A stretch of DNA of 64,000 nt from Serratia silvae (GTDB taxonomy: Bacteria > Pseudomonadota > Gammaproteobacteria > Enterobacterales > Enterobacteriaceae): positions 62,001 to 126,000 of the forward strand of contig NZ_JAGQDC010000011.1 in NCBI RefSeq assembly GCF_023282985.1, given 5' to 3'. The notes under the pieces are model-generated. The model saw nothing but the letters and a program-made list of their open reading frames with translations, did not search any database and was not told the origin of the DNA. This document shows positions 18,945 through 31,612 of the stretch, one piece after another (positions within the stretch are counted from its first letter, which is position 1; each line of letters begins with the position of its first letter). A program made the position numbers and the translations under genes.

Positions 18945-19417
18945 TGAAAGAGTGGGCCACGGTGATCTCGTGGCAACAGGGTGTGGCGCAGCTGCGTTGT
19001 GAGCCTAAAGCTGGCTGTGGCAGCTGTACCGCGCGCTCAGGTTGTGGTGCTCGCGCATTCGACGAACTGGTGCCTGAAAGTGAACATCACTTGCAGGTGG
19101 CCATCGCCCAGCCTCTTGAACCCGGTCAGCGCGTCGAAGTCGGTATCGCCGAAGGCAGCCTGTTGCGCTCGGCGATGCTGGTCTATCTGACCCCGCTATT
19201 TGGCATGATGCTAGGCGGTGGCCTGCTGCAATGGTGGTTGGGCAGTGACGCTGCGGCGGCACTCGGTGGGATTTTAGGGGGCGGTCTTGCTTTCCTGATC
19301 GCACGTGCATTGGCGAAACGCCTCGGCGAACAGGCCAATTATCAACCCGTGGTGCTGCAAATCGGCTTGTCACCCGGTACCTTGCGTTTGCACACTGAAG
19401 CCGAATCTCCGATTTAA
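18941..19417 (+). CDS. rseC: SoxR-reducing / sigma-E regulator RseC
   Basis: A 158-residue inner-membrane protein with an N-terminal cysteine cluster (CGSCTARSGCG, residues 24-35 region), which could bind a metal or iron-sulfur centre, and two membrane segments at about 75-95 and 100-120. In E. coli RseC works with RsxABCDGE to reduce SoxR. The ATG overlaps the rseB stop (ATGATG region). Its stop codon overlaps that of the convergent gene 19414-20238. Confidence 0.94.
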   Translation: MMKEWATVISWQQGVAQLRCEPKAGCGSCTARSGCGARAFDELVPESEHHLQVAIAQPLEPGQRVEVGIAEGSLLRSAMLVYLTPLFGMMLGGGLLQWWLGSDAAAALGGILGGGLAFLIARALAKRLGEQANYQPVVLQIGLSPGTLRLHTEAESPI

Positions 19418-20238
19418 TACGGCGGCCGCGTTATCGCCGGGTTGTTATAGGCGGGGATGCGGTTGTTGATCATATGCTCCATCAGTGCAATAAACAGGTC
19501 GGCGCTGAACAGCGAGCAATAGCCCAGTGAAAACAGCTCATTGTCTTGTAAATCCAGCAGGCGAATGGTGTCTCGCTGCATATTATTCTCCAGCCGGTGG
19601 ATCTTTTCGATCTGAACCTGCGCTTGAGAGATACTCAACGTCGTAGCGCTAAGCCGTAATGTTTGCGTCGGTTTCTCTTGCCACGAACCAAACCAACCCC
19701 TGCTGCTGTTGAGATAACCGAACGTCAATTTTTCTCCCTGATAAAGCGAATTTAATGCCTGCGGTCCACGCTGCTGGATCTGTTGCTGGATCAGGGTTTC
19801 GATCAACTGCCGGGAGTGAGAAATATTGCTCTTAATGCTGTACCAGAACGCGGCCTCCGAGGTGCGAAACGCCATATTGTCGTTCAGCCCGCCAAGCAAC
19901 CTGCTACCGCGAGAATGGTAGATATCGGTAATCTTTTCAAACGCAATAAATCGCTCTTTATGACTGCGGTGATCCAGCACGCGCACGCCGTGCTCATACA
20001 GGCGATAGGTCAGCATTGGCCGCAGATAATGGCGCAATACCAACAAAATAGTGCCTAACAGAATAGTAGCCGCGCCGGCTTGCAGTAAGGCCAGAACGTG
20101 AGGATCTTCCATGTTGCTCAATAACGGCATTAACAACAGCGCCGCACCGAGTGTGAACAGCAGCGTTACCACTGCTAAAATGCCCCAGTTGACCTTGGAA
20201 AAATCGTGCCGGCTCAGCATTTGCCCTTTATCGATCAT
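19414..20238 (-). CDS. Uncharacterised membrane protein with PH-like region (possible DUF6585)
   Basis: A 274-residue protein I do not recognise with certainty. Two hydrophobic segments lie near the N-terminus (about residues 18-38 and 50-72); the rest is cytoplasmic-looking, with a LTYRLYEHGVRVLDHRSHKE segment followed by IAFEKITDIY, which resembles the DUF6585/bacterial PH-domain pattern. The start is the ATG at 20236-20238, behind GGAAGG; a TTG six codons earlier overlaps that ribosome site. It sits between rseC and lepA, which are adjacent in E. coli, so it is an extra gene here. Function unknown. Confidence 0.7.
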   Translation of the reverse strand: MIDKGQMLSRHDFSKVNWGILAVVTLLFTLGAALLLMPLLSNMEDPHVLALLQAGAATILLGTILLVLRHYLRPMLTYRLYEHGVRVLDHRSHKERFIAFEKITDIYHSRGSRLLGGLNDNMAFRTSEAAFWYSIKSNISHSRQLIETLIQQQIQQRGPQALNSLYQGEKLTFGYLNSSRGWFGSWQEKPTQTLRLSATTLSISQAQVQIEKIHRLENNMQRDTIRLLDLQDNELFSLGYCSLFSADLFIALMEHMINNRIPAYNNPAITRPPY

Positions 20239-20771
20239 GGTAAACCTTCCAATCAATGTTCAGAGGAGATGCTGGCGAACTCTGGTAGGGTTGCCGATGT
20301 TGTAGCGCCCTGAAATCTGTTTTTATCCAAAGTTCCTGCCACTTGTAACCGAGGGGGCAAGGGAGCGTATATGGGGTTTATCCGAAATCGTAGGTGCTGT
20401 TATTTAACTGTAAGTTATTGATAAAAATATTATTTATAAAATAATTAAGATTGGGTTTATTGCGTAATCGCCTAATATGTATTACCACCAGGTAAACATT
20501 GTCTGACCAAGAGGATTAGCACATTTAACCCATAATCTTTATCAGGATTACACCGCGTTAATATCTGCTTTTATCAACTGCGGCGCTCTGTAACACTAAA
20601 CTACGTATAATCGAATAGTTTCCCTACACCGATTGCTAGGTTTTCAGTGTTGTGGCATGTAGAATGCTGCGATTCAGGCGAAAAATAGCCGACCCATTCA
20701 CCGTCGCTTTATGTCCATGCGGGTTCCATAGGCGAGTAATTCAGAAATACCAAGGCAGAAAAACTAATTAA
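20239..20771. other. 533-bp gap before lepA
   Basis: AT-rich in its left half (around 20400-20460). The only element I can point to is a perfect -10 hexamer TATAAT at 20606-20611 without a clear -35, possibly a lepA-lepB promoter. No RNA gene or repeat seen. Confidence 0.4.
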
Positions 20772-22571
20772 ATGAAATACATAAGAAATTTTTCTATCAT
20801 TGCCCATATTGACCACGGTAAGTCGACGCTGTCTGACCGTATTATCCAAATCTGCGGCGGCCTGACCGAACGTGAAATGGCTGCACAGGTGCTGGATTCT
20901 ATGGATCTGGAGCGTGAGCGTGGTATTACCATCAAAGCGCAGAGCGTGACGCTCGACTATAAAGCCACTGATGGCCAAGTTTACCACCTCAACTTTATCG
21001 ACACCCCTGGGCACGTTGACTTCTCCTATGAAGTTTCCCGCTCACTGGCCGCCTGTGAAGGCGCATTGCTGGTGGTGGATGCCGGGCAGGGCGTAGAAGC
21101 CCAGACCTTGGCCAACTGCTATACCGCGCTGGACATGGATCTGGAAGTGGTGCCGGTGTTGAACAAGATTGACCTGCCTGCTGCCGATCCGGATCGTGCC
21201 GCACAGGAAATCGAAGATATTGTGGGCATTGATGCTACTGACGCGGTGCGCTGCTCGGCAAAAACCGGTGTTGGCGTGCCAGAAGTGCTGGAGCGTCTGG
21301 TGCGTGATATCCCGCCACCAGAAGGCGATGCGGATGCTCCGCTGCAGGCGCTGATCATCGATTCCTGGTTTGATAACTACCTGGGCGTTGTCTCCCTGAT
21401 CCGGGTGAAAAACGGCACCCTGCGCAAGGGCGATAAAGTTAAGGTCATGAGTACCGGCCAAACTTATAACGCCGACCGTCTGGGGATCTTCACCCCGAAA
21501 CGCGTTGATCGCGACGTGCTGAACTGTGGCGAAGTGGGTTGGTTGGTCTGCGCCATTAAAGATATCCTCGGTGCACCGGTAGGTGATACCTTGACGCTGG
21601 CTCGCCAGCCGGCAGACAAAATGCTGCCGGGCTTCAAAAAAGTGAAGCCACAGGTGTATGCCGGCCTGTTCCCGATCAGTTCCGACGATTATGAAGCCTT
21701 CCGCGATGCGCTGGGCAAGCTGAGCCTGAACGACGCCTCCCTGTTCTATGAACCAGAGAGCTCCACCGCGTTGGGCTTTGGCTTCCGCTGTGGCTTCCTG
21801 GGTCTGCTGCACATGGAGATCATTCAGGAGCGTCTGGAGCGTGAATACGATCTGGAACTGATCACTACGGCACCAACGGTAGTGTATGAAGTTGAAACCA
21901 CCGGCAATGAAACCATCTACGTCGACAGCCCTTCCAAGCTGCCGCCGTTGAATAACATCGCTGAACTGCGTGAGCCGATTGCAGAGTGTCACATGCTGAT
22001 GCCGCAGGAATATCTGGGCAACGTGATCACGCTGTGTATTGAGAAGCGTGGCGTACAGACCAACATGGTTTACCACGGTAACCAGGTGGCGCTGACCTAC
22101 GAAATTCCAATGGCCGAAGTGGTGTTAGACTTCTTTGACCGTTTGAAATCCACCTCGCGCGGTTACGCGTCGCTGGATTATAACTTCAAACGTTTCCAAA
22201 CCTCGGACATGGTGCGCGTTGACGTGTTGATCAACAACGAACGCGTAGATGCGCTGGCGCTGATCACTCACCGTGATAACGCGCAGTATCGTGGCCGTGA
22301 ACTGGTCGAGAAAATGAAAGATCTGATCCCACGCCAGCAATTCGATATTGCGATCCAGGCGGCGATCGGCACGCATATCATCGCTCGCTCTACGGTGAAA
22401 CAGCTGCGTAAAAACGTGTTGGCCAAGTGCTACGGCGGCGACGTCAGCCGTAAGAAGAAGCTGTTGCAGAAGCAGAAAGACGGTAAAAAACGCATGAAGC
22501 AGGTGGGTAACGTTGAGTTGCCGCAGGAAGCGTTCCTGGCCATTCTGCACGTGGGTAAAGACGGTAAGTAA
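20772..22571 (+). CDS. lepA: Elongation factor 4 (LepA)
   Basis: A 599-residue ribosome-associated GTPase, linked to back-translocation and to translation initiation and 30S biogenesis. It has G1 [15 protein letters not shown]3 DTPGHVDF, G4 NKIDLP, EF-G-like domains II-V and the LepA-specific C-terminal region ending [17 protein letters not shown]. Full length. Followed 31 bases later by lepB, the normal operon. Confidence 0.98.
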   Translation: MKYIRNFSIIAHIDHGKSTLSDRIIQICGGLTEREMAAQVLDSMDLERERGITIKAQSVTLDYKATDGQVYHLNFIDTPGHVDFSYEVSRSLAACEGALLVVDAGQGVEAQTLANCYTALDMDLEVVPVLNKIDLPAADPDRAAQEIEDIVGIDATDAVRCSAKTGVGVPEVLERLVRDIPPPEGDADAPLQALIIDSWFDNYLGVVSLIRVKNGTLRKGDKVKVMSTGQTYNADRLGIFTPKRVDRDVLNCGEVGWLVCAIKDILGAPVGDTLTLARQPADKMLPGFKKVKPQVYAGLFPISSDDYEAFRDALGKLSLNDASLFYEPESSTALGFGFRCGFLGLLHMEIIQERLEREYDLELITTAPTVVYEVETTGNETIYVDSPSKLPPLNNIAELREPIAECHMLMPQEYLGNVITLCIEKRGVQTNMVYHGNQVALTYEIPMAEVVLDFFDRLKSTSRGYASLDYNFKRFQTSDMVRVDVLINNERVDALALITHRDNAQYRGRELVEKMKDLIPRQQFDIAIQAAIGTHIIARSTVKQLRKNVLAKCYGGDVSRKKKLLQKQKDGKKRMKQVGNVELPQEAFLAILHVGKDGK

Positions 22572-22602
22572 GAGCGAAAGCTCGCGTAACTAGGGAGTTT
22601 GC

Positions 22603-23580
22603 ATGGCGAATATGTTTGCCTTGATCCTGGCAATTGCCACATTGGTGACCGGGATCATCTGGTGCTTTGAGCGCTTTAAATGGGCGCCGGCACGCCGGGC
22701 GAAAATCGCGGCGGTCAATGCACAGGCGGCCGGTACGGTCGACGAAGCAGCCTTGGCGAAAGTGGCCAGGCAGCCGGGTTGGGTTGAAACCGGGGCTTCG
22801 GTGTTCCCGGTATTACTGTTGGTGTTTGTGGTGCGTTCGTTTATTTATGAGCCGTTCCAGATCCCTTCAGGCTCAATGATGCCGACGCTGTTGATTGGTG
22901 ATTTCATTCTGGTGGAAAAATTTGCCTACGGCATAAAGGATCCGATTACCCAGACCACGCTAATTGAAACCGGTCATCCCAAGCGCGGTGATATTGCGGT
23001 ATTTAAATATCCGCGTGACACCAAACTGGATTATATCAAACGCGTGATTGGCGTTCCGGGCGATCGAGTGACCTATGATCCGGTGAATAAGCGTGTGACG
23101 GTGCAAGAGTCCTGTAATCGTGGCCAGACGTGCAAGACCGCACTGGCGGTCACCTACAGCGATATGCAACCGAGTGATTTTGTGCAGATGTTTATCCGTA
23201 GCGGCATGGGCGAAGCCAGCAACGGTTTCTTCCAGATCCCATTGAACGAAAACGTGCCACAGGGCGGTATTCGCTTGGGTGAACGTAAGGAAACGCTGGG
23301 TAACGTGACTCACCGCATTCTGACCGTGCCTGGTGCACAGGATCAGGTTGGTGCTTACTATCAGCAGCCAGGTCAGCAGTTGGCCGAGTGGATAGTGCCA
23401 GCCGGCCATTACTTCATGATGGGCGATAACCGCGATAATAGCGCAGACAGTCGTTATTGGGGATTCGTACCTGAGAAGAATCTGGTAGGTAAAGCCACGG
23501 CAATTTGGATGAGTTTTGAAAAGCAGGAAGGTGAATGGCCTACGGGCGTCAGATTGAGCCGTATCGGTGGTATTCACTAA
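22603..23580 (+). CDS. lepB: Signal peptidase I
   Basis: A 325-residue inner-membrane protease that removes signal peptides. It has two N-terminal membrane segments (about 4-22 and 62-78), catalytic Ser91 in PSGSMMP and Lys146 in KLDYIKRVIG, and the GDNRDNSADSRYWG box. Length matches E. coli LepB (324). Confidence 0.98.
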   Translation: MANMFALILAIATLVTGIIWCFERFKWAPARRAKIAAVNAQAAGTVDEAALAKVARQPGWVETGASVFPVLLLVFVVRSFIYEPFQIPSGSMMPTLLIGDFILVEKFAYGIKDPITQTTLIETGHPKRGDIAVFKYPRDTKLDYIKRVIGVPGDRVTYDPVNKRVTVQESCNRGQTCKTALAVTYSDMQPSDFVQMFIRSGMGEASNGFFQIPLNENVPQGGIRLGERKETLGNVTHRILTVPGAQDQVGAYYQQPGQQLAEWIVPAGHYFMMGDNRDNSADSRYWGFVPEKNLVGKATAIWMSFEKQEGEWPTGVRLSRIGGIH

Positions 23581-23591
23581 TAGCGTTTCGC

Positions 23592-23618
23592 AAACTGCAG
23601 CCAATTAGGCTGCAGTTT
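23592..23618 (+). terminator. Hairpin after lepB
   Basis: AAACTGCAGCC (23592-23602) and GGCTGCAGTTT (23608-23618) form an 11-bp perfect stem on loop AATTA. The T tract is short, so it may be a terminator or a 3'-end stabilising stem. Confidence 0.65.
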
Positions 23619-23630
23619 ATATGGTGAAGA

Positions 23631-23813
23631 TCCCTATGGATTTCGAGTTGGCCGCTCTAACGCATCCATGCGCTTGCGGCATTTGTACATCCCTGTACGG
23701 CACAGCTCAGGCGACAAGCTATTTAATCCCCAGGGAGCTTACTTTTGGATAAGTGACTGGGGGGAAATAGGAAATAGTGCAGGTAATAACGCTGCAGCTT
23801 GAAAGACGACGGG
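23631..23813 (+). repeat. ERIC element with internal insertion (copy A)
   Basis: The ends TCCCTATGGATTTCGAG and GCAGCTTGAAAGACGACGGGA and the core CCCCAGGGAGCTTAC ... AAGTGACTGGGG mark an ERIC (IRU). It is 183 bp instead of about 127; roughly 55 extra bases lie at about 23653-23706. It is the main content of the lepB-rnc gap (23581-23982). Confidence 0.88.
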
Positions 23814-23979
23814 AAAAACGCAGCAATATATTTCCACTCGTTGTAGAATAGCCCCTCGAGCGATAAAAGTTGGCCCCTTTGGGCGCCACTGCAAACGAAA
23901 CAGCTTTGGATTGGCTTTTGGCAAAGCAGGCCTGTTCCGTATGCTGCAAGTTTTTGACGCATTCTTGATCTATTGGTAA

Positions 23980-25568
<1,589 letters not shown>

Positions 25569-25576
25569 TACCTCCT

Positions 25577-26308
25577 ATGGATGGCTGGGAGCGCGCTTTC
25601 GTCCTGCATGGGCGGCCCTTTAGTGAAACCAGCCTGATGCTGGATTTGTTCACGGAAGGTCATGGGCGGGTGCGCTTGCTGGCTAAAGGCGCACGCAGTC
25701 GCCGTTCCAATCTAAAGGGTTGCTTGCAACCCTTTACTCCTCTGTTAGTACGCTGGGGCGGTCGTGGCGAAGTCAAAACGTTGCGCGGCGCTGAAGCGGT
25801 CTCCCTTGGTTTACCCCTCAGTGGCATGATGCTTTACAGCGGCCTTTACGTGAATGAACTGTTGTCACGGGTGCTGGAGCAGGAAGGCAACTATTCGGTG
25901 TTGTTCTTCGATTATCTGCAATGCTTACAGGCCCTGGCGGCGGAAGACAGCTCCCCGGAGCATGCTCTGCGGCAGTTCGAGTTGGCACTGTTGGGGCACC
26001 TGGGTTACGGGCTGGATTTCCTCCATTGCGCTGGCAGCGGCGAGCCGGTGGATGATGGCATGACCTATCGCTATCGCGAAGAAAAAGGCTTTATCGCCAG
26101 CCTGGTGGTGGATCACTACAGTTTTACCGGCCGTGAACTCCGCGCTCTGGATGAACGCCAATTCCCGGATGCAGAAACCCTGCGCGCAGCCAAACGCTTT
26201 ACGCGCATGGCACTAAAACCCTACCTTGGCGGTAAGCCGCTGAAGAGCCGAGAACTGTTTCGCCAGTTCGTGCGCAAACAACCTGATACCCCCGTCGACG
26301 AAGCCTAA
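25577..26308 (+). CDS. recO: DNA repair protein RecO
   Basis: A 243-residue mediator that, with RecR, loads RecA on SSB-coated DNA. N-terminal OB fold ([18 protein letters not shown]) and a helical C-terminus ending [20 protein letters not shown] match E. coli. ATG at 25577 follows CCTCCT and lies 8 bases after era; the frame runs upstream inside era, but only this start gives the conserved [11 protein letters not shown]. Confidence 0.96.
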   Translation: MDGWERAFVLHGRPFSETSLMLDLFTEGHGRVRLLAKGARSRRSNLKGCLQPFTPLLVRWGGRGEVKTLRGAEAVSLGLPLSGMMLYSGLYVNELLSRVLEQEGNYSVLFFDYLQCLQALAAEDSSPEHALRQFELALLGHLGYGLDFLHCAGSGEPVDDGMTYRYREEKGFIASLVVDHYSFTGRELRALDERQFPDAETLRAAKRFTRMALKPYLGGKPLKSRELFRQFVRKQPDTPVDEA

Positions 26309-26382
26309 GCGGTTTCTGCTTTTTCCGTTTTGCTCGCCCGTGTAAACTGCTGCTACTGAAAATGACTTAGTAGAGGGTTGTC

Positions 26383-27114
26383 ATGGCTGATTTACTGCTG
26401 GGCGTCAATATCGATCATATTGCCACGTTACGTAACGCGCGCGGCACCAACTACCCGGACCCGGTGCAGGCGGCATTTATTGCCGAGCAGGCGGGGGCCG
26501 ATGGCATCACCGTTCACCTGCGTGAAGATCGCCGTCATATCACCGACCGCGACGTGCGTATCCTGCGTCAAACCATTCAGACACGTATGAACCTGGAAAT
26601 GGCCGTCACCGATGAAATGCTGGATATCGCCATTGAGCTGAAACCCCACTTTTGTTGCCTGGTGCCGGAAAAACGTCAGGAAGTGACCACCGAAGGCGGG
26701 TTGGACGTGGCCGGGCAGCAGGACAAAATGGCCGTGGCGGTTGAACGCCTGGCACAGGCTGGCATTTTGGTTTCGTTGTTTATCGATGCCGATCACCGTC
26801 AGATCGACGCGGCGGTGGCCGTCGGTGCACCTTATATCGAGATCCATACTGGTGCTTATGCTGAAGCGCAGGGCGATCTGGCCATTCAAGCCGAGCTCAA
26901 GCGCATTGCCAAAGCGGCCACCTATGCGGCCAGCAAAGGCCTGAAGGTGAATGCGGGCCACGGTTTGACCTACCATAACGTACAGCCGATCGCCGCGCTG
27001 CCAGAGATGCATGAGCTGAATATCGGCCATGCCATCATTGGCCAGGCGGTGATGAGCGGTTTACCGGCCGCGGTGGCGGACATGAAACTGCTGATGCGGG
27101 AAGCGCGTCGCTAA
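26383..27114 (+). CDS. pdxJ: Pyridoxine 5'-phosphate synthase
   Basis: A 243-residue TIM-barrel enzyme that condenses 1-deoxyxylulose 5-phosphate with 3-amino-2-oxopropyl phosphate, the last ring-forming step of vitamin B6 synthesis. The start [18 protein letters not shown] and [15 protein letters not shown] are family marks. Its stop overlaps the acpS start as TAATG. Confidence 0.97.
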   Translation: MADLLLGVNIDHIATLRNARGTNYPDPVQAAFIAEQAGADGITVHLREDRRHITDRDVRILRQTIQTRMNLEMAVTDEMLDIAIELKPHFCCLVPEKRQEVTTEGGLDVAGQQDKMAVAVERLAQAGILVSLFIDADHRQIDAAVAVGAPYIEIHTGAYAEAQGDLAIQAELKRIAKAATYAASKGLKVNAGHGLTYHNVQPIAALPEMHELNIGHAIIGQAVMSGLPAAVADMKLLMREARR

Positions 27115-27494
27115 TGGCGGTACTGGGCTTGGGAACCGACATCGTGGAGATGGCGCGTATCGAAGCTGTGGTGGAGCGCAGCGGTGATCGTCTGGCTCGC
27201 CGGGTGTTAAGCCCGGCCGAATGGGAAGTGTATCAGCAGCATCAGCAGCCGGTACGCTTCCTGGCGAAACGTTTTGCGGTCAAAGAGGCCGCCGCCAAAG
27301 CGTTCGGCACCGGCATCCGCAATGGCCTGGCGTTCAATCAGTTCGAAGTGTTCAATGATGGGCTGGGGAAACCTAACATCAGGTTGCATGAACGTGCTGC
27401 CGAGCTGGCGCAGGAGATGGGGGTCAAGTCGATCCACGTTTCTTTGGCGGATGAACGCCGTTATGCCTGTGCCACGGTGATCATCGAGGGGTGA
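27114..27494 (+). CDS. acpS: Holo-[acyl-carrier-protein] synthase
   Basis: A 126-residue enzyme that transfers phosphopantetheine from CoA to acyl carrier protein. It has [13 protein letters not shown] with metal-binding Asp9 and [20 protein letters not shown] with the second acidic ligand. One-base overlap with pdxJ. It converges on yfhL, six bases away. Confidence 0.97.
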   Translation: MAVLGLGTDIVEMARIEAVVERSGDRLARRVLSPAEWEVYQQHQQPVRFLAKRFAVKEAAAKAFGTGIRNGLAFNQFEVFNDGLGKPNIRLHERAAELAQEMGVKSIHVSLADERRYACATVIIEG

Positions 27495-27500
27495 GGGGCG

Positions 27501-27791
<291 letters not shown>

Positions 27792-27814
27792 TCACGGAGC
27801 GCAGATTATACGCC

Positions 27815-28663
27815 TTACACCAATTTTTTCACTAACTGTTCGCTGTGGCGGACGCGATCGCGGGCATGATCGAGATCGTGCTGGAGTAGCGCCATAAACA
27901 GCAGATCGGTCAGGGCGAACTGCGCGGTGCTGGAAGAGATCGCGGCGCTGCGGATATTGGGCTCTTGCGCAATGGTATAAAGGCAGTGATCGGCCCGCTG
28001 CTGTAGGCCATTAGGCGAGAAGCTGGTCAGTGCCAGCACCTTGGCTCCGGCAATACGTGCTTCTTCGGCGGCCAGGTTGATCTCACGCCGCTCGCCGCTA
28101 AACGAGATCGCCAGCAACAGATCCTCTCTGCTCAACGCCTTTACCGTCGCCAGTTGAACGTACATATCCGCTTCTGCCACCGCCATCACGCCAATCTTTA
28201 GCAGCTTGAACGACAGGTCTTTGGCCACTAGCCCAGAGGCACCGATGCCGACCAAGATCACCCGCCGCGCCGTACGCAGCATATCCAAGGCGATATACAG
28301 CCGCTGTTCGCTGTTGATATCCAGGGTTGCCCGCAATGCGGCCTGCTTTTCTAGCAGCAATTTCTCACCGACGGTTTTGAGCGGATCGCTGCTCAGAATG
28401 TGGTTATGGACGGTCACCACCGGTGCGACCTGTGGTTGAGCCAGCACCTCACTCAACGCCAGCTTCAGCGCTGGAAATCCCTTGTAGCCCAGTTTCTGGG
28501 CGAACTTGACCACGCTCGATTGGCTGACACCAGCCAACTGGGCCAGCTTTTGTGAGCTGAGGTGGCGGGCCTGTTCGGTGTTATCCAACAGAAAGTCCGC
28601 CAGTTTGCGATCGTTTTGCGCCAGCGTTGGGTACATCTGACGAATGCGAAGAAGGGTACTCAT
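27815..28663 (-). CDS. yfhH: RpiR-family transcriptional regulator (YfhH)
   Basis: A 282-residue regulator with an N-terminal helix-turn-helix (LSSQKLAQLAGVSQSSVVKFAQKLG, residues about 35-60) and a C-terminal sugar-isomerase (SIS) domain (VILVGIGASGLVAKDLSFKL) that senses a sugar phosphate. The ATG at 28661-28663 follows AGGA; the frame runs 9 codons upstream. Target genes are not identifiable here. Confidence 0.88.
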   Translation of the reverse strand: MSTLLRIRQMYPTLAQNDRKLADFLLDNTEQARHLSSQKLAQLAGVSQSSVVKFAQKLGYKGFPALKLALSEVLAQPQVAPVVTVHNHILSSDPLKTVGEKLLLEKQAALRATLDINSEQRLYIALDMLRTARRVILVGIGASGLVAKDLSFKLLKIGVMAVAEADMYVQLATVKALSREDLLLAISFSGERREINLAAEEARIAGAKVLALTSFSPNGLQQRADHCLYTIAQEPNIRSAAISSSTAQFALTDLLFMALLQHDLDHARDRVRHSEQLVKKLV

Positions 28664-28906
28664 GGTTTTTTCCTTTGAGCCAGCCAGCATTCTGCCACGC
28701 GAGTGGGCAAAACGTGCAGTGATAAATTTTGTGAGCAGGCCGCTAAAGCGCTTGCAGCAACATCATAGCCATATGGCTACCTGCGTGCGGTATACACTTT
28801 GGGCGTTGACCAATGTCTGTTGTATCTGGTCGGTCTAGTGACTAGGATAATAGCCGGTTGTATTTTCACCTGCATAATGGGGGGCAACGATCCCGAGGAG
28901 TAACGC

Positions 28907-29554
28907 TTGACTGACAAACCGGTTGCACAGGCTCAGCGCGTGGTATTTTTCGATCTGGATGGCACCTTGCATCAGGAAGACATGTTTGGCAGTTTCCTGC
29001 GCTTTTTGCTACGGCATCTGCCGTTGAACCTGGTGTTGGTGGTGCCGCTACTGCCCCTTATCGGATTGGGTTTGTTGATCGGTGGGCGGGCGACGCGATG
29101 GCCCATGAGCCTGCTGTTGTGGGCAATGACCTTTGGCCGTTCAGAGGCCAGGCTGAAAGTATTGGAGGCGAAATTTGTCGACTACTTCCGCCGGAAGGTC
29201 ACCGCCTTTCCGGTCGTACAGATGCGTTTGCGCCAATACCTGGATGCCCAGGATGCTCAAGTGTGGTTGATCACCGGTTCGCCGGAACGGTTGGTGGAGC
29301 AGGTTTATCGGGACTCTCCGTTCCTGCCATGGGTACGGCTGGTGGGGAGCCGCATTGAGCGTCGTTACGGGGGCTGGGTGTTACCCATGCGCTGCCTGGG
29401 TATACAAAAGGTGGTGCAACTGGAGCAGCGTCTGGGAACGCCATTGAAACTGTTTAGTGGCTACAGCGACAGCAAGCAGGATAACCCTCTGCTCTATTTT
29501 TGCGAACACCGCTGGCGGGTGGGAAAAGAAGGCGAGTTACAGCAGTTGGATTAA
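28907..29554 (+). CDS. pgpC: Phosphatidylglycerophosphatase C
   Basis: A 215-residue HAD-type inner-membrane phosphatase that makes phosphatidylglycerol from its phosphate. It has FFDLDGTLHQED (nucleophile Asp), LITGSPERLV and GYSDSKQDNPLL, with hydrophobic segments at about 32-55 and 60-75. The start is TTG at 28907, preceded by GAGGAG at 28895-28900; no ATG serves. Converges with yiaY. Confidence 0.93.
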   Translation: MTDKPVAQAQRVVFFDLDGTLHQEDMFGSFLRFLLRHLPLNLVLVVPLLPLIGLGLLIGGRATRWPMSLLLWAMTFGRSEARLKVLEAKFVDYFRRKVTAFPVVQMRLRQYLDAQDAQVWLITGSPERLVEQVYRDSPFLPWVRLVGSRIERRYGGWVLPMRCLGIQKVVQLEQRLGTPLKLFSGYSDSKQDNPLLYFCEHRWRVGKEGELQQLD

Positions 29555-29561
29555 ACCAATG

Positions 29562-29589
29562 AGGCTCCCCCAGCAAAATGAGGGAGCCT
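29562..29589. terminator. Hairpin between convergent pgpC and yiaY
   Basis: AGGCTCCC (29562-29569) and GGGAGCCT (29582-29589) pair; T tracts are poor on both sides, so terminator strength is uncertain. Confidence 0.4.
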
Positions 29590-29598
29590 GGCAGGCGG

Positions 29599-30750
29599 TT
29601 ACATAGCCGCTTTAAAGATTGCCACGATCTGTTCGTGGCTCGCCTGGATTGGATTGGTGAATCCACAGGCATCGTTCAGGGCGTTAGTGGCTAACGTAGC
29701 AAAGTCTTCTTCTTTGACCTGCAAATCGCGTAAGCCAGCAGGAATTCCCACATCTTTCGCCAGTTGGCGAATGGCGGCGATACAAGCAGCAGCTCCTTGC
29801 TCATCGTTAAGGCCTGCAACATCAACGCCCATCGCGGCGGCAATGTCTTTCAGACGGCCAGCGGCAACCTGAGTATTGAACTCTTGCACGTGCGGCAACA
29901 GTACGGCGTTACAGACGCCATGTGGCAGGTTGTAGAAGCCACCCAACTGGTGCGCCATCGCGTGCACATAACCCAATGAGGCGTTATTAAATGCCATACC
30001 GGCCAGGAACTGGGCATAGGCCATGTTCTCGCGTGCCTGCATGTTTTGCCCATCGTTGACCGCGTCACGTAAAGACTCGGCAATCATGGTGGCGGCTTTC
30101 AGCGCACAAGCATCGGTGATTGGGTTGGCGGCGCTGGAGACATAGGCTTCGATAGCGTGGGTCAGAGCATCCATACCGGTGGCGGCGGTCAGGCCTTTCG
30201 GCATGCCAGCCATCAGGTGAGGATCGTTGACCGACAGGATCGGGGTGACGTGCTTGTCGACAATCGCCATTTTGATGTGGCGTGCTTCGTCGGTGATGAT
30301 ACAAAAACGTGTCATTTCCGAAGCGGTACCCGCAGTGGTGTTGATCGCAACGACAGGTAGCTGCGGTTTAGCGGAGCGATCAACCCCTTCATAGTCTTTG
30401 ATTTCCCCACCGTTAGCTGCGACCAGGGCAATGCCTTTCGCACAGTCATGCGGCGAACCGCCACCCAGAGAAACGACACAGTCACAGTGATGTTCGCGCA
30501 ACAGTGTCAGGCCCTGTTTTACGTTTTCTGTGGTTGGGTTGGGATGCGTGCCGTCGTAGACGCAGCTTTCAATGTTTTGTGCCGCTAACAGCGCTTGCAC
30601 CTGAGCTACGACGCCAATGCCGTTCAAAACCTTGTCGGTAACGATCAGTGCGTGATGCAGACCATGCTCTTTCATGGTTTTTGCCGCGTCTTCCAGGCAA
30701 CCGGAACCAATCATGTTGACGGAAGGGATAAAGAATGTTGAGGCAGCCAT
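29599..30750 (-). CDS. yiaY: Iron-containing alcohol / L-threonine dehydrogenase YiaY
   Basis: A 383-residue group III (iron-dependent) dehydrogenase. [15 protein letters not shown], the NAD motif [33 protein letters not shown] and metal ligands in [12 protein letters not shown] and [16 protein letters not shown] match E. coli YiaY almost throughout. The physiological substrate is uncertain (threonine or a primary alcohol). It sits between pgpC and tadA, which are close neighbours in E. coli. Confidence 0.92.
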   Translation of the reverse strand: MAASTFFIPSVNMIGSGCLEDAAKTMKEHGLHHALIVTDKVLNGIGVVAQVQALLAAQNIESCVYDGTHPNPTTENVKQGLTLLREHHCDCVVSLGGGSPHDCAKGIALVAANGGEIKDYEGVDRSAKPQLPVVAINTTAGTASEMTRFCIITDEARHIKMAIVDKHVTPILSVNDPHLMAGMPKGLTAATGMDALTHAIEAYVSSAANPITDACALKAATMIAESLRDAVNDGQNMQARENMAYAQFLAGMAFNNASLGYVHAMAHQLGGFYNLPHGVCNAVLLPHVQEFNTQVAAGRLKDIAAAMGVDVAGLNDEQGAAACIAAIRQLAKDVGIPAGLRDLQVKEEDFATLATNALNDACGFTNPIQASHEQIVAIFKAAM

Positions 30751-31595
<845 letters not shown>

Positions 31596-31612
31596 CTACC
31601 TGCTGAGAATAA

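Noticed and set aside
20239-20771. A small RNA before lepA
   Set aside because: No hairpin-T-tract terminator or family similarity found.
21042-22076. Antisense ORF opposite lepA
   Set aside because: Same reason: shadow frame with no recognisable domain.
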